This document shows positions 15,063 to 22,893 of a stretch of 38,761 bases of DNA, in pieces. Both the position numbers and the translations under genes were made by a program. The notes under the pieces were generated by a model, which worked only from the letters and a program-made list of their open reading frames with translations, was not told the DNA's origin and did no database searches. The stretch spans positions 1 to 38,761 of the forward strand of contig JAQVYP010000001.1 of assembly GCA_029004655.1 (NCBI GenBank), written 5' to 3'. The stretch comes from Oscillospiraceae bacterium. GTDB lineage: Bacteria; Bacillota; Clostridia; Oscillospirales; Acutalibacteraceae. Position 1 is the first letter of the stretch, and every line of letters begins with the position of its first letter.

Positions 15063-15503
15063 TTAGAATGGCAAATCGTCGTCCCCTGAAAACTCAGAGA
15101 ATTCACTGCCATCTGTATTTGCAAACGATGTCGGCGCAGCAGCCGGCTCACGACTAGCAGGAGTATATCCCGATCCACTATTGTCGCGTTTGCTTTCTGC
15201 AAAATGCACATTACTTGCCACAACTTCGAATGCTGTACGATTATTTCCTTCTTTATCCTGATACTTACGTGTCTGAATAGAGCCTTCAACAGCAACAAGT
15301 TGACCTTTTTTAAAGTAGTTGGCAACAAACTCAGCCGTTTGACGCCAAGCAACGATATTAATAAAATCAGTTTGCTTCTCTTCGCCGGCTTTAGTAAATC
15401 GGCGATCAATCGCAAGGGCGAAGCTAGTAACAGCAATGCCTGATGTTGTATGGCGAAGTTCCGGATCTGCAGTAAGTCTGCCCATTAAAATTGCAACATT
15501 CAT
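15063..15503 (-). CDS. ssb: single-stranded DNA-binding protein
   Basis: SSB coats single-stranded DNA during replication, recombination and repair. The 146-aa protein has an OB fold (residues 1 to about 105: MNVAILMGRLTADPELR..., INIVAWRQTAEFVANYFKKG). A flexible linker rich in Ser, Ala and Pro follows, and the tip DDDLPF is the docking site for partner proteins. It lies between rpsF and rpsR on one transcript, 17 bp after rpsF. Confidence 0.96.
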   Translation of the reverse strand: MNVAILMGRLTADPELRHTTSGIAVTSFALAIDRRFTKAGEEKQTDFINIVAWRQTAEFVANYFKKGQLVAVEGSIQTRKYQDKEGNNRTAFEVVASNVHFAESKRDNSGSGYTPASREPAAAPTSFANTDGSEFSEFSGDDDLPF

Positions 15504-15520
15504 ACTTAACCCACCTCAAC

Positions 15521-15805
15521 TTACTTTTTAATAACCATTGTGCGAAGAACACCATCAGTGATTTTCGATACACGGTCTAACTCTGCAGGGAATGAAGTTT
15601 CACTTTCAAAGTTAGTAAGAACATAGAAAGCATCATTTTGATCATCGATAGGATAAGCCAAGCGACGCTTGCCCCACTCTTCAACGCTTTCAATAGTTCC
15701 ATTTTCCTCTATGAGTTTCTTGAACTTTTCTTTCAAAGCGGTAACGTTTTCTTCACCGTCTTTCAAAGAGAAAACCATAACGACCTCATACTTGTTGGTA
15801 ACCAT
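15521..15805 (-). CDS. rpsF: 30S ribosomal protein S6
   Basis: S6 forms a heterodimer with S18 on the 30S platform. The 94-aa protein starts VTNKYEVVMVFSLK and has VEEWGKRRLAYPIDDQNDAFYVLTNF, the typical S6 core, then a conserved segment ending RTMVIKK. AAGGAGGTGC precedes the ATG. As first gene of the operon it has its own promoter and a GC-rich leader hairpin that may bind S6:S18. Confidence 0.97.
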   Translation of the reverse strand: MVTNKYEVVMVFSLKDGEENVTALKEKFKKLIEENGTIESVEEWGKRRLAYPIDDQNDAFYVLTNFESETSFPAELDRVSKITDGVLRTMVIKK

Positions 15806-15814
15806 TTGTTTGCA

Positions 15815-15865
15815 CCTCCTTTTGGACTTTTGGCCCCGCCTGTTGACGGAGCAAGGAGCTAAGAC
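15815..15865 (-). promoter_or_regulatory. candidate S6:S18 autoregulatory leader of rpsF
   Basis: On the minus strand CTCCG pairs with CGGGG around an 8-nt loop (15834-15851), with GCTCC upstream able to compete for GGGGC. S6:S18 leaders in other bacteria use a CCG-containing hairpin just before rpsF. Position and CCG content fit, but the match to the known motif was judged by eye only. Confidence 0.4.
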
Positions 15866-15890
15866 ATTATTTTTGTCAATAGCAAAGTAT

Positions 15891-15919
15891 ATTATATCAA
15901 TTTATTATGTATAAGTCAA
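15891..15919 (-). promoter_or_regulatory. promoter of rpsF-ssb-rpsR
   Basis: On the minus strand TTGACT, a 17-bp spacer and a perfect TATAAT are seen. The -35 begins 9 bp after the stop codon of the upstream LCP gene. Confidence 0.8.
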
Positions 15920-15927
15920 TAAATTTA

Positions 15928-17067
15928 TTATTTTGCAGTTGCGTCTCCATAAATCCATGTGTGTATACGGGCTGAAGCAGCATGAAGATCATACCGGTAA
16001 ACCCATGCGCCGCCATATATTCCACCTATTGGTTGATCTTCGGCAATCGGGACTGTGGTTTTTGTAAGGGTAAGATTGCCCTTTGTAACCATCGGTGAAA
16101 ATGCTATGATTTCTGAATAGCTGAGTGAAGTTTCTACATTGGAAAGAATAGATTTCAAAATTGCGGGATATTTTATGACGCTCATTGCTTTTATTTTTTC
16201 AAGCATACAGTTGAGAACTTTCCCCTGACGTTCGGAACGTACAGAATCACTATCAATTTCCCTGATCCTGGCATATGTCATTGCCTGAGGTCCGTTAAGA
16301 TGCACATTTCCTGAGCTTGCAACTTTGGTAACACCTAGATTTTCGCTGACAGCCAGGCGATTTAGTTCATTCTTTTCTGCATTGGTTATCTCCAGGTCAA
16401 TTCCGTCTAAAACATCAATTACTTTTGATAATTGCTGTAAATTAACTGTAACATAATCTGCTACATTAAGTTCGTAGTTTTGATTAATTGTTTTCATTGC
16501 TAAAGTAACGCCACCCAATGAATAGGCATGGTTTATCTTTTGCTTTTTATGCCCCTCTATCTCAACATAGCTATCGCGCAGAATTGAGGTTAATTTTAAA
16601 GTATTATCCTTAGTATTAACCGACAGTATCATAATTGAGTCGGAACGGCCTTTATCCGTAGTTGCATCGCGACTATCAACTCCAAAAAGAGCAATGTTAA
16701 TTATTTTGTTATTAAGCGACGCTGCAACATTTTGGTCAATTCCAAGATCGGAAGCGCTGAAATTAGTGCTATCGTATATCATATCGCCCATCAAATAGCT
16801 TATAGCACCAACATATGCGGTCCATAAAGTAGAAATCACCAATATAATACTTAATACCACATTCAATATTTTGCGCTGCTTTTTCTTCTTTTTTAGCAAT
16901 TCCAGTTTCTTGTTTCTTGAAAAACTGCTGATGTTGACCGACGCCGATTTTCCGGAATCAATTTTTTTAAAGAAATTATCATCTATATTATCATCGTTAG
17001 AATTACTCATAATAAAACTATCAGGTACACCGCTAAAAATATCATTGAACTTTGAGTTATTATCCAT
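15928..17067 (-). CDS. LytR-CpsA-Psr (LCP) family cell-wall polymer transferase
   Basis: LCP proteins attach teichoic acids or other lipid-linked anionic polymers to peptidoglycan outside the membrane. The 379-aa protein has a cytoplasmic N-terminus of about 65 residues with a lysine-rich KKKKKQRK stretch, one membrane helix (about residues 65-95), and an extracellular LCP domain. That domain carries IALFGVDSRD, the lipid-binding arginines in GRSDSIMIL and SILRDSYVEI, KINHAYSLGG and YARIREIDSD. ATG 17067 is preferred because GGAAG lies 8 nt upstream; the longer frame uses a TTG without a site. It has its own promoter and no terminator before the rpsF promoter. Confidence 0.9.
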   Translation of the reverse strand: MDNNSKFNDIFSGVPDSFIMSNSNDDNIDDNFFKKIDSGKSASVNISSFSRNKKLELLKKKKKQRKILNVVLSIILVISTLWTAYVGAISYLMGDMIYDSTNFSASDLGIDQNVAASLNNKIINIALFGVDSRDATTDKGRSDSIMILSVNTKDNTLKLTSILRDSYVEIEGHKKQKINHAYSLGGVTLAMKTINQNYELNVADYVTVNLQQLSKVIDVLDGIDLEITNAEKNELNRLAVSENLGVTKVASSGNVHLNGPQAMTYARIREIDSDSVRSERQGKVLNCMLEKIKAMSVIKYPAILKSILSNVETSLSYSEIIAFSPMVTKGNLTLTKTTVPIAEDQPIGGIYGGAWVYRYDLHAASARIHTWIYGDATAK

Positions 17068-17105
17068 AATAATCACTTCCAAAATTAGAATTATACTGAC
17101 TTGTC

Positions 17106-17134
17106 ATTATATCACACTAACAAAAACTGTGCAA
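17106..17134 (-). promoter_or_regulatory. promoter of the LCP gene
   Basis: On the minus strand TTGCAC, a 17-bp spacer and TATAAT stand about 40 bp before the LCP start. It diverges from the coaX promoter. Confidence 0.7.
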
Positions 17135-17189
17135 TATATTTAGAGTATTTGTAAAATTTTTAAATTTTTTGATGACTTTTGCACTTTAC

Positions 17190-17218
17190 TTGATTTATAA
17201 AATAAAATAGGATAAAAT
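17190..17218 (+). promoter_or_regulatory. promoter of coaX
   Basis: TTGATT, a 17-bp spacer and TAAAAT lie 40 bp before the coaX start codon. Confidence 0.65.
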
Positions 17219-17257
17219 AGCATTAGTAAACGTTTGTAATTAAGGAGAATATCATAT

Positions 17258-18034
17258 ATGTTGTTGACTATTGATATTGGAAACACCAACATTACTATTG
17301 GTGGATATATTGAGAATTCGCTGGTATTAACGGCCCGCTTGGCAACAGATACGCGCCGCACTGCTGATCAGTATGCTGTCGAAATTCGTGACATTTTGCA
17401 TATTTATGGGTATTCTTACAAACAGATAGACGATGTTATTATCTGCTCGGTTGTGCCAATTGTAGCGCGTGGAATCGAAAACGCTTTCAAAAATCTTTGT
17501 AATATTGAGCCTATTATATTAGGGCCCGGCGTAAAAACAGGGTTGAATATAAAAATCGATAATCCGGCGCAGTTAGGCGGAGATCTCGCTGCAGGTGCTG
17601 TCGGAGCATTGGCAATATATAAAATGCCATGTATTATTATTGATTTGGGAACAGCTTCCACTATAAGTGTTTTGGGGGGAAACGGAGACTTTTTGGGTGG
17701 CGCTATTGCCGCTGGCATTAACCTTACCAGCGAAGCCTTGGCTCAAAAAACCACGCTTCTTCCGATGGTAAGCATCGAAGCGCCCGAAAATGTTATTGGA
17801 ACAAACACGGTGGACTCCATGAAATCCGGATTGGTAATCGGAGCTGCTGCAATGCTGGACGGCATGATATCCAGAATTGAAAAGCAACTCGGTGAAACAG
17901 CCTCAGTAGTTGCGACGGGTGGCCTTGCGAAAGAAGTATTGCCGTTTTGTGAGCGTAAAATTATATTTAATGATACACTCTTGCTTGATGGATTAAAAAT
18001 CATCTATAATAAGAATAAGAAAAAGAAAAATTAA
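17258..18034 (+). CDS. coaX: type III pantothenate kinase CoaX
   Basis: CoaX phosphorylates pantothenate in the first step of coenzyme A synthesis. The 258-aa protein belongs to the ASKHA fold: MLLTIDIGNTNITIGGY forms the phosphate-1 loop, RTADQYAVEI and the GPGVKTGLNIKIDNPAQLGGD segment hold the pantothenate site, and IIDLGTASTISVL is the second phosphate loop. ATGGLAKEVLPFC is near the end. AAGGAGA lies upstream of the ATG. A deleted copy of the palindromic element and an ECF vitamin transporter gene follow on the same strand. Confidence 0.95.
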   Translation: MLLTIDIGNTNITIGGYIENSLVLTARLATDTRRTADQYAVEIRDILHIYGYSYKQIDDVIICSVVPIVARGIENAFKNLCNIEPIILGPGVKTGLNIKIDNPAQLGGDLAAGAVGALAIYKMPCIIIDLGTASTISVLGGNGDFLGGAIAAGINLTSEALAQKTTLLPMVSIEAPENVIGTNTVDSMKSGLVIGAAAMLDGMISRIEKQLGETASVVATGGLAKEVLPFCERKIIFNDTLLLDGLKIIYNKNKKKKN

Positions 18035-18092
18035 TACTATTTACAATTAAAAAGCGTCCAAAGATTTGCGTGGATTTTAGTTGGAATTAGTA
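18035..18092 (+). repeat. palindromic repeat element, copy 4 (internal deletion)
   Basis: This 58-bp remnant keeps the left end (TACTAtTtaCAATTAAAAAG, one arm mutated), the following AAAGATTTGCGTGGATTTT stretch and the right end TTGGAATTAGTA. The central 97 bp or so, including the GC-rich tip, is missing. It begins at the coaX stop codon and its right end lies next to a TATAAT (18101-18106). Confidence 0.8.
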
Positions 18093-18137
18093 TAAAATAA
18101 TATAATGCTAACAAGGTTACAGATTAAACCATATTGC

Positions 18138-18250
18138 GGCGAAACAGCGTGTTTTAGCGTTTCAGCCAATGTTTTGGCTGTAGCTCGATAGCTTTTATAT
18201 ACATAATTTTGCGCTGTATTCAGTTAATGAAACAGCAGCAAGGAGAATAT
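18138..18250 (+). promoter_or_regulatory. possible switching leader before the ECF transporter gene
   Basis: The leader has a CAGCCAA/TTGGCTG hairpin (18163-18180). GAAACAGC occurs twice (18141-18148 and 18229-18236). GCTGTATTC (18213-18221) pairs with the second copy in a hairpin touching the ribosome binding site, and could alternatively pair with the first. That allows two exclusive folds. No known riboswitch class was recognised. Confidence 0.35.
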
Positions 18251-18251
18251 T

Positions 18252-18881
18252 ATGAAAAAAAACAACTCGCAAAAAACTCAGAGATTGGTATTGTTTTCAA
18301 TTTTTGCCGCTATTCTTGTAGTAATGAGTGCTACACCACTTGGATACTTGAGAATTGGTGCTTTGGCCATTTCTTTCCTTACCATTCCGGTTACTATCGG
18401 CGCAGTACTATTGGGACCCATAAGTGGTGCAACATTGGGATTATTATTTGGACTTACAAGCTTTTTCCAATGCTTTGGTTTCTTGTTTTGGCCTATAGAC
18501 CCATTGGGATCTGCACTTTTCGCAATCAATCCCATATATATGACGATAGTATGTATCGTTCCAAGGGTACTTATGGGATTACTAGTAGGATTAATTTTTA
18601 AGGCAATCCGTAAAGTTGATAAGACGGATACTATGAGCTATGCTGTTGCAAGTTTGTCCGGATCGGTTTTAAACACAATTCTATTTATATCAACTCTTTT
18701 ATTGTTTTTTTACAACACAAATGAAATCCAGGCGTATGTTACTCAACTAAACGCAAAAAATGTATTCGTATTTGCGGCGTTATTTGTTGGAATTAATGCA
18801 GTTTTTGAAGCACTCGTAGCATTCATTGTATCATTCCCAGTAACAAAAGCAGTTGCAAGATATTCAAAAAGATTTGCATAG
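18252..18881 (+). CDS. ECF-type transporter S component, probably for pantothenate
   Basis: The 209-aa protein has about six membrane segments and the features of ECF substrate-binding (S) components: a lysine/glutamine N-terminus, an early helix VLFSIFAAILVVMSATPLG, and the small-residue helix VLLGPISGATLGLLFGLTS that contacts the shared transmembrane subunit. It would work with an energising module (EcfA, A' and T) encoded elsewhere. The substrate is inferred only from coaX next door, which points to pantothenate; another vitamin is possible. AAGGAGA lies 7 nt before the ATG. A repeat copy and a bidirectional terminator follow. Confidence 0.8.
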   Translation: MKKNNSQKTQRLVLFSIFAAILVVMSATPLGYLRIGALAISFLTIPVTIGAVLLGPISGATLGLLFGLTSFFQCFGFLFWPIDPLGSALFAINPIYMTIVCIVPRVLMGLLVGLIFKAIRKVDKTDTMSYAVASLSGSVLNTILFISTLLLFFYNTNEIQAYVTQLNAKNVFVFAALFVGINAVFEALVAFIVSFPVTKAVARYSKRFA

Positions 18882-18915
18882 TTTTATCTTTACCAATCAC
18901 AACTATAATTGCTAA

Positions 18916-19070
18916 TACTAATTCCAATTAAAAAGTGACCAAGATTTGCGAGGATTTTGTTTGTGAGACAAGGCGGAGGACGAAGGCGGGCTATTGCCCG
19001 CCGAGAACGACAACGCAATCTCGCAAACAAAAGACCGCGAAGATTGGTTGGTTTTTATTTGGAATTAGTA
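18916..19070 (+). repeat. palindromic repeat element, copy 3
   Basis: This 155-bp copy differs from the one at 9702 at only a handful of positions; the differences noticed are C to T in the tip loop, G to A before the distal TCTCGC arm, A to G in GACCGCG, and A to G in GGTTGGTT. It sits between the ECF gene and the convergent carboxypeptidase gene, just before their terminator. Confidence 0.9.
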
Positions 19071-19086
19071 TAATACAACTTGGCAT

Positions 19087-19134
19087 AAAAAATCCCTCAA
19101 CCTCAGTTTTTTAAGCTGAGATTGGGGGATTTTT
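19087..19134. terminator. bidirectional terminator between ECF and carboxypeptidase genes
   Basis: AAAAATCCCTCAA pairs with TTGGGGGATTTTT and CTCAG with CTGAG, in a long imperfect stem flanked by A- and T-runs on both sides. Confidence 0.85.
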
Positions 19135-19155
19135 ATAACATCGGATATTTATGAT

Positions 19156-20115
19156 TTAATCAACTTTATTCGTCAAATATTTAGCCCAATATTCTTCAAG
19201 GCACAAGCCTTCATCATGCATGGTTTTCGCCACTTCTTTGCCTACATAGCGATAGTGCCATGCTTCATATTGATATCCTGTTATATCAACCTTATCCTTT
19301 GGGAATCTTAGCACAAATCCATATTCATGGGCGTGGACTAGCATCCAGTTAAATTCAGCAGTATTCTCAAAATAGTTTAAATCATAGCCACCTTTTGGAG
19401 ATACGCCGCCTAAATCCATTGCCAGACCTGTTTGATGCTCGGAATATCCAGCACGTGCCGAATATGTGTCGGCAGCCGCTTTACCGTCGGTGTTTACATA
19501 ATTTGTATACAGACTGTTCTGCCAGGCATAATCACGGAAAGACGTGGTTATTTTAATGCTGAGTCCCTCTTTTGAGGCGGCAGTTCCAAGCTCATTCAAG
19601 GCGTTATTCGCCTCTTTGCGAAGCTTTGTTGAGGTTGTTCTGCCCATATATTGCGAATCCACATTAACCAAATCGTGCGGTATATATGTTGACGATAAAT
19701 AATGATATTTATTGCACAACACCAGCAAATCGTCCGGATTTTGAATTGCAGTATCATTAGTATAAAACTCATTATCAAGTCCGATATTGACTTTTAAAAC
19801 CACATCAGTATACGGCAACCCACTGTTAATCGCCTTGTACGCACGATAGCGATCAGCGTTGGCAGGCACAAAATTGGTGAGACTAGTTGCAGATTCCAAG
19901 GAATCTTCATCCACACTTTTAGATGATGTTTGACCCCAGCCGACTAAACTCGAATCAGACTGTCCTGAAGAATTATTGGCTTGCACAGAAGAATTTTCAG
20001 ATACATCCAAATTTCTACAAGATTTTATTATTAAAATTGTAATAATAACAATAATACACAAAAGAATAAATATTGGCGCTTTGCGTAAACGTCTGCGTTT
20101 TTTTCTATTAGCCAT
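19156..20115 (-). CDS. membrane-anchored D-alanyl-D-alanine carboxypeptidase, VanY/M15 family
   Basis: This is a zinc peptidase predicted to trim the terminal D-Ala from peptidoglycan precursors outside the cell. The 319-aa protein has a basic N-terminus (ANRKKRRRLRK), one membrane helix or uncleaved signal (about residues 13-34) and a Ser/Asn-rich linker. The M15 catalytic domain at the C-terminus carries the zinc ligands in SEHQTGLAMD and EAWHYRYVG. ATG 20115 is used; GTG 20127 is in frame but itself overlaps the GTGGGG ribosome binding site. No van resistance genes are nearby, so a housekeeping cell-wall role is more likely than glycopeptide resistance. Confidence 0.9.
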   Translation of the reverse strand: MANRKKRRRLRKAPIFILLCIIVIITILIIKSCRNLDVSENSSVQANNSSGQSDSSLVGWGQTSSKSVDEDSLESATSLTNFVPANADRYRAYKAINSGLPYTDVVLKVNIGLDNEFYTNDTAIQNPDDLLVLCNKYHYLSSTYIPHDLVNVDSQYMGRTTSTKLRKEANNALNELGTAASKEGLSIKITTSFRDYAWQNSLYTNYVNTDGKAAADTYSARAGYSEHQTGLAMDLGGVSPKGGYDLNYFENTAEFNWMLVHAHEYGFVLRFPKDKVDITGYQYEAWHYRYVGKEVAKTMHDEGLCLEEYWAKYLTNKVD

Positions 20116-20196
20116 ATCCAACCCCACTTTTAATATATTTAATTATTGTAATACCTTATATTAAAATACGCAACAGTAAACAAGTAAAATATCCCG

Positions 20197-20224
20197 TGCA
20201 AAAAATATTTTAATGTGATATAAT
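20197..20224 (+). promoter_or_regulatory. probable promoter of the polA operon
   Basis: TATAAT at 20219-20224 is preceded by TGa (extended -10). The -35 (TGCAAA, 16-bp spacing) is poor. The leader to polA is about 95 nt. Confidence 0.5.
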
Positions 20225-20242
20225 AACCTCATAATTGAGGTT
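20225..20242 (+). promoter_or_regulatory. palindrome at the polA transcription start
   Basis: AACCTCA and TGAGGTT are perfect 7-bp arms around TAAT, starting right after the -10 hexamer. It could be an operator or a hairpin at the 5' end of the mRNA. It does not match the Firmicutes LexA box. Confidence 0.35.
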
Positions 20243-20325
20243 GTTATAGATTCCGTAAAAATTTAAGCGTATTTAATATGCTTCTATTATACATCTTCTC
20301 TGCTTAAACAAGGAGTGTAAATATA

Positions 20326-22887
20326 ATGAAACTTTTGGCAATTGACGGCAACAGTGTAATAAATCGTGCTTTCTACGGTATCAAACTGCTTACTACCAAA
20401 GATGGGCAATATACGAATGGAATCTATGGTTTTGTTAATATTCTTAATAAGTTAATTGAACTTGAGAATCCCGATGCAGTTGCAGTCGCTTTTGATTTGC
20501 GCAGCCCAACCTTCAGACACAAAAAATATGCAGCATACAAGGCCGGAAGAAAAGGCATGCCTGATGAGCTCGCAGCACAGCTTCCGATTTTAAAACAGCT
20601 TTTGACAGCATTCGGTTACTCATGCCTTGAGGTCGAAAGCTATGAAGCTGATGATATTCTCGGCACGTTGTCGTTGCTTGGTGAACAATCAGGAAACGAA
20701 TGTGTGATAGCGACCGGAGACCGTGATTCATTGCAGCTTGTGTCGGACAAAACCAAGGTTTTGCTTGCCACCACGAAAATGGGCCGTCCTGATGTTACGT
20801 CATACGGTCCCGAAGAAATCATGGAAAAATACCAGGTGTCACCCAAAGGATTAATAGAAATCAAGGCACTTCAGGGAGATGCCTCAGACAATATTCCCGG
20901 CGTTGCCGGCATTGGCGAGAAAACTGCCGGTGACCTTATATCTCGTTTTGCTAACATTGATTATATATATGATAATCTTGACACTTTGGATATTAAAGAA
21001 GGTGTTCGTGCAAAGCTTGCCGCTGGACGTGACAACGCTTTCCTTAGCCGTGAATTAGGCACAATTTACCGTACCGTTCCTATTAATTCGGATTATGAGT
21101 CTTATAAAATTGCCCCCAGAGACGACAATTCTCTCGCGGGACTTTTGTGCAAGCTAGAGTTCTTTAAGCTTGCAGAAAAAATGGGGCTAACCAATATTGC
21201 GGTAAAACCTGATGAATCAGAGGCGCAAAAGCCGTTGACAATCACCGCTGACAGCCTCGAGCTGATTGCAAAAATCAAATCCTCGGGCACCTGCGACTGC
21301 GTTCTTTCTGCTGACAAAAATCAGCTTTGCATAAAAGCAAAAACAATTGTCGGCAGCTTATCTTTTTCTGATAATGTGGTTGACATAAAGCAATTGCTTT
21401 GTGATGAAAAAATTCGGAAACGTGTTCACAATTCCAAAGAACTTTTCAGATGGTGCATTAAAAACAACATTGATGTCAAAGGAATTGATTTTGACACACA
21501 GCTTGCCGCCTATTTGCTTAACCCTTCCTCAAACAATTATGATACTGACCGATTGGTTAATGAATATGCTATTAATGTTCCTCTGCTTGAGGCTGAAAAT
21601 GCTGCCCTAGCGGCCGCCCACAGTGCTGTGTGTGACTGTTTGGAAAGGAATATTGAAAGTGCCGGTCAATCATCTCTTTTGACAGACATTGAAATTCCAC
21701 TTGCCAAGGTTTTAGCAGGGATGGAACTTGAAGGGTTTTTGGTTGACACTGCCGGAATAACAGAATATGGGAATCAATTATCCGAGCGTATAAATGAACT
21801 TCAAAAATTTGTTTGGAATGAAGTTGGTTATGAGTTTAACCTTAATTCGCCTAAACAGCTTGGTGAAGCGTTGTTTGTTAAACTGGGTCTTCCGAGCAAA
21901 AAGAAAACCAAAAGCGGTTTTTCCACAAATGCCGAGGTGTTGGAGGGGTTAAAATTCGAGCATCCGGCTGTTGAGCATCTTTTGGAATATCGACAACTCA
22001 CAAAATTAAAGTCAACCTATTGTGATGGACTTACTCATTCGGTTGATGCTGATGGTAGAATTCGTTCAACGCTTAACCAAACCGAAACTAGGACAGGCAG
22101 AATAAGCTCTACTGAACCTAATTTACAAAATATTCCTGTTCGCCGTGCAGAAGGACGTCAGCTGCGCAAATACTTTAAAGCTAAAGACGGATATGTTTTA
22201 TGCGACGCCGATTATTCACAAATCGAGCTAAGGGTTCTGGCACACATAGCCAACGACACCCAAATGATTGATGCATTTAAGAACGATGTTGACATTCACA
22301 CTCTTACTGCAAGTGAAGTGTTTGATATGCCAATTGACATGGTCACACCGCTCATGAGAAGTCGCGCAAAAGCTGTTAATTTTGGTATTGTTTACGGAAT
22401 CGGAGCGTTTTCGCTTTCTAAGGATATCGGGGTTACTCGTGCCGAGGCAGATAAATATATAAAAGAATATCTTAACACTTATGCTCAAGTTAAGGAATAC
22501 ATGGTGAATGTTGTTGAAGATGCTAAAAGAGACGGTCATGTTACCACCATATTTGGCCGCCGCCGTTTGTTGCCAGAACTGCGTGGAAGCAACGGAATAA
22601 TGAGGGCGTTTGGCGAGAGAGTAGCACGCAACATGCCGATTCAAGGTGCCGCTGCCGATATTATCAAAATTGCAATGATAAAGGTCAGCAACCGCCTCCT
22701 GAAAGAACTGCCGCAGGCGCATATTATTATGCAGGTTCACGATGAACTTATTATTGAGGCACCGGAATCCAAAAGTGAGCTTGCAAGCAAAATAGTAAAA
22801 GAAGAAATGGAGAATGCTGCTAATCTCCGTGTTCCGCTTATTGCCGATGTGCATTGCGGTAAAACATGGTTTGAAGCAAAGGAGTAG
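20326..22887 (+). CDS. polA: DNA polymerase I
   Basis: Pol I removes RNA primers and fills gaps in replication and repair. The 853-aa protein has an N-terminal 5'-3' exonuclease domain (about residues 1-290: LLAIDGNSVINRAFYG, ADDILGTL, GDRDSLQLV), a central exonuclease-like domain (about 300-450) and a C-terminal polymerase domain. Polymerase motif A is DADYSQIELRVLAHI (about residue 627), motif B RSRAKAVNFGIVYGIG and motif C MQVHDELIIEAP (about residue 802). The DxE and Asp residues required for 3'-5' proofreading are not visible in the central domain, as in Bacillus-type Pol I. It heads a five-gene cluster with the deacetylase, phosphatase, rimI and tsaD genes. Confidence 0.97.
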   Translation: MKLLAIDGNSVINRAFYGIKLLTTKDGQYTNGIYGFVNILNKLIELENPDAVAVAFDLRSPTFRHKKYAAYKAGRKGMPDELAAQLPILKQLLTAFGYSCLEVESYEADDILGTLSLLGEQSGNECVIATGDRDSLQLVSDKTKVLLATTKMGRPDVTSYGPEEIMEKYQVSPKGLIEIKALQGDASDNIPGVAGIGEKTAGDLISRFANIDYIYDNLDTLDIKEGVRAKLAAGRDNAFLSRELGTIYRTVPINSDYESYKIAPRDDNSLAGLLCKLEFFKLAEKMGLTNIAVKPDESEAQKPLTITADSLELIAKIKSSGTCDCVLSADKNQLCIKAKTIVGSLSFSDNVVDIKQLLCDEKIRKRVHNSKELFRWCIKNNIDVKGIDFDTQLAAYLLNPSSNNYDTDRLVNEYAINVPLLEAENAALAAAHSAVCDCLERNIESAGQSSLLTDIEIPLAKVLAGMELEGFLVDTAGITEYGNQLSERINELQKFVWNEVGYEFNLNSPKQLGEALFVKLGLPSKKKTKSGFSTNAEVLEGLKFEHPAVEHLLEYRQLTKLKSTYCDGLTHSVDADGRIRSTLNQTETRTGRISSTEPNLQNIPVRRAEGRQLRKYFKAKDGYVLCDADYSQIELRVLAHIANDTQMIDAFKNDVDIHTLTASEVFDMPIDMVTPLMRSRAKAVNFGIVYGIGAFSLSKDIGVTRAEADKYIKEYLNTYAQVKEYMVNVVEDAKRDGHVTTIFGRRRLLPELRGSNGIMRAFGERVARNMPIQGAAADIIKIAMIKVSNRLLKELPQAHIIMQVHDELIIEAPESKSELASKIVKEEMENAANLRVPLIADVHCGKTWFEAKE

Positions 22888-22893
22888 TTGAAA

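Noticed and set aside
19156..20115. Glycopeptide resistance (vanY)
   Set aside because: The protein is of the M15 family, but no vanH/A/X or two-component genes are present; a housekeeping carboxypeptidase is more likely.
22228..22854. Minus-strand frame of 208 codons inside polA
   Set aside because: It shadows the conserved polymerase domain; composition is that of an antisense frame.
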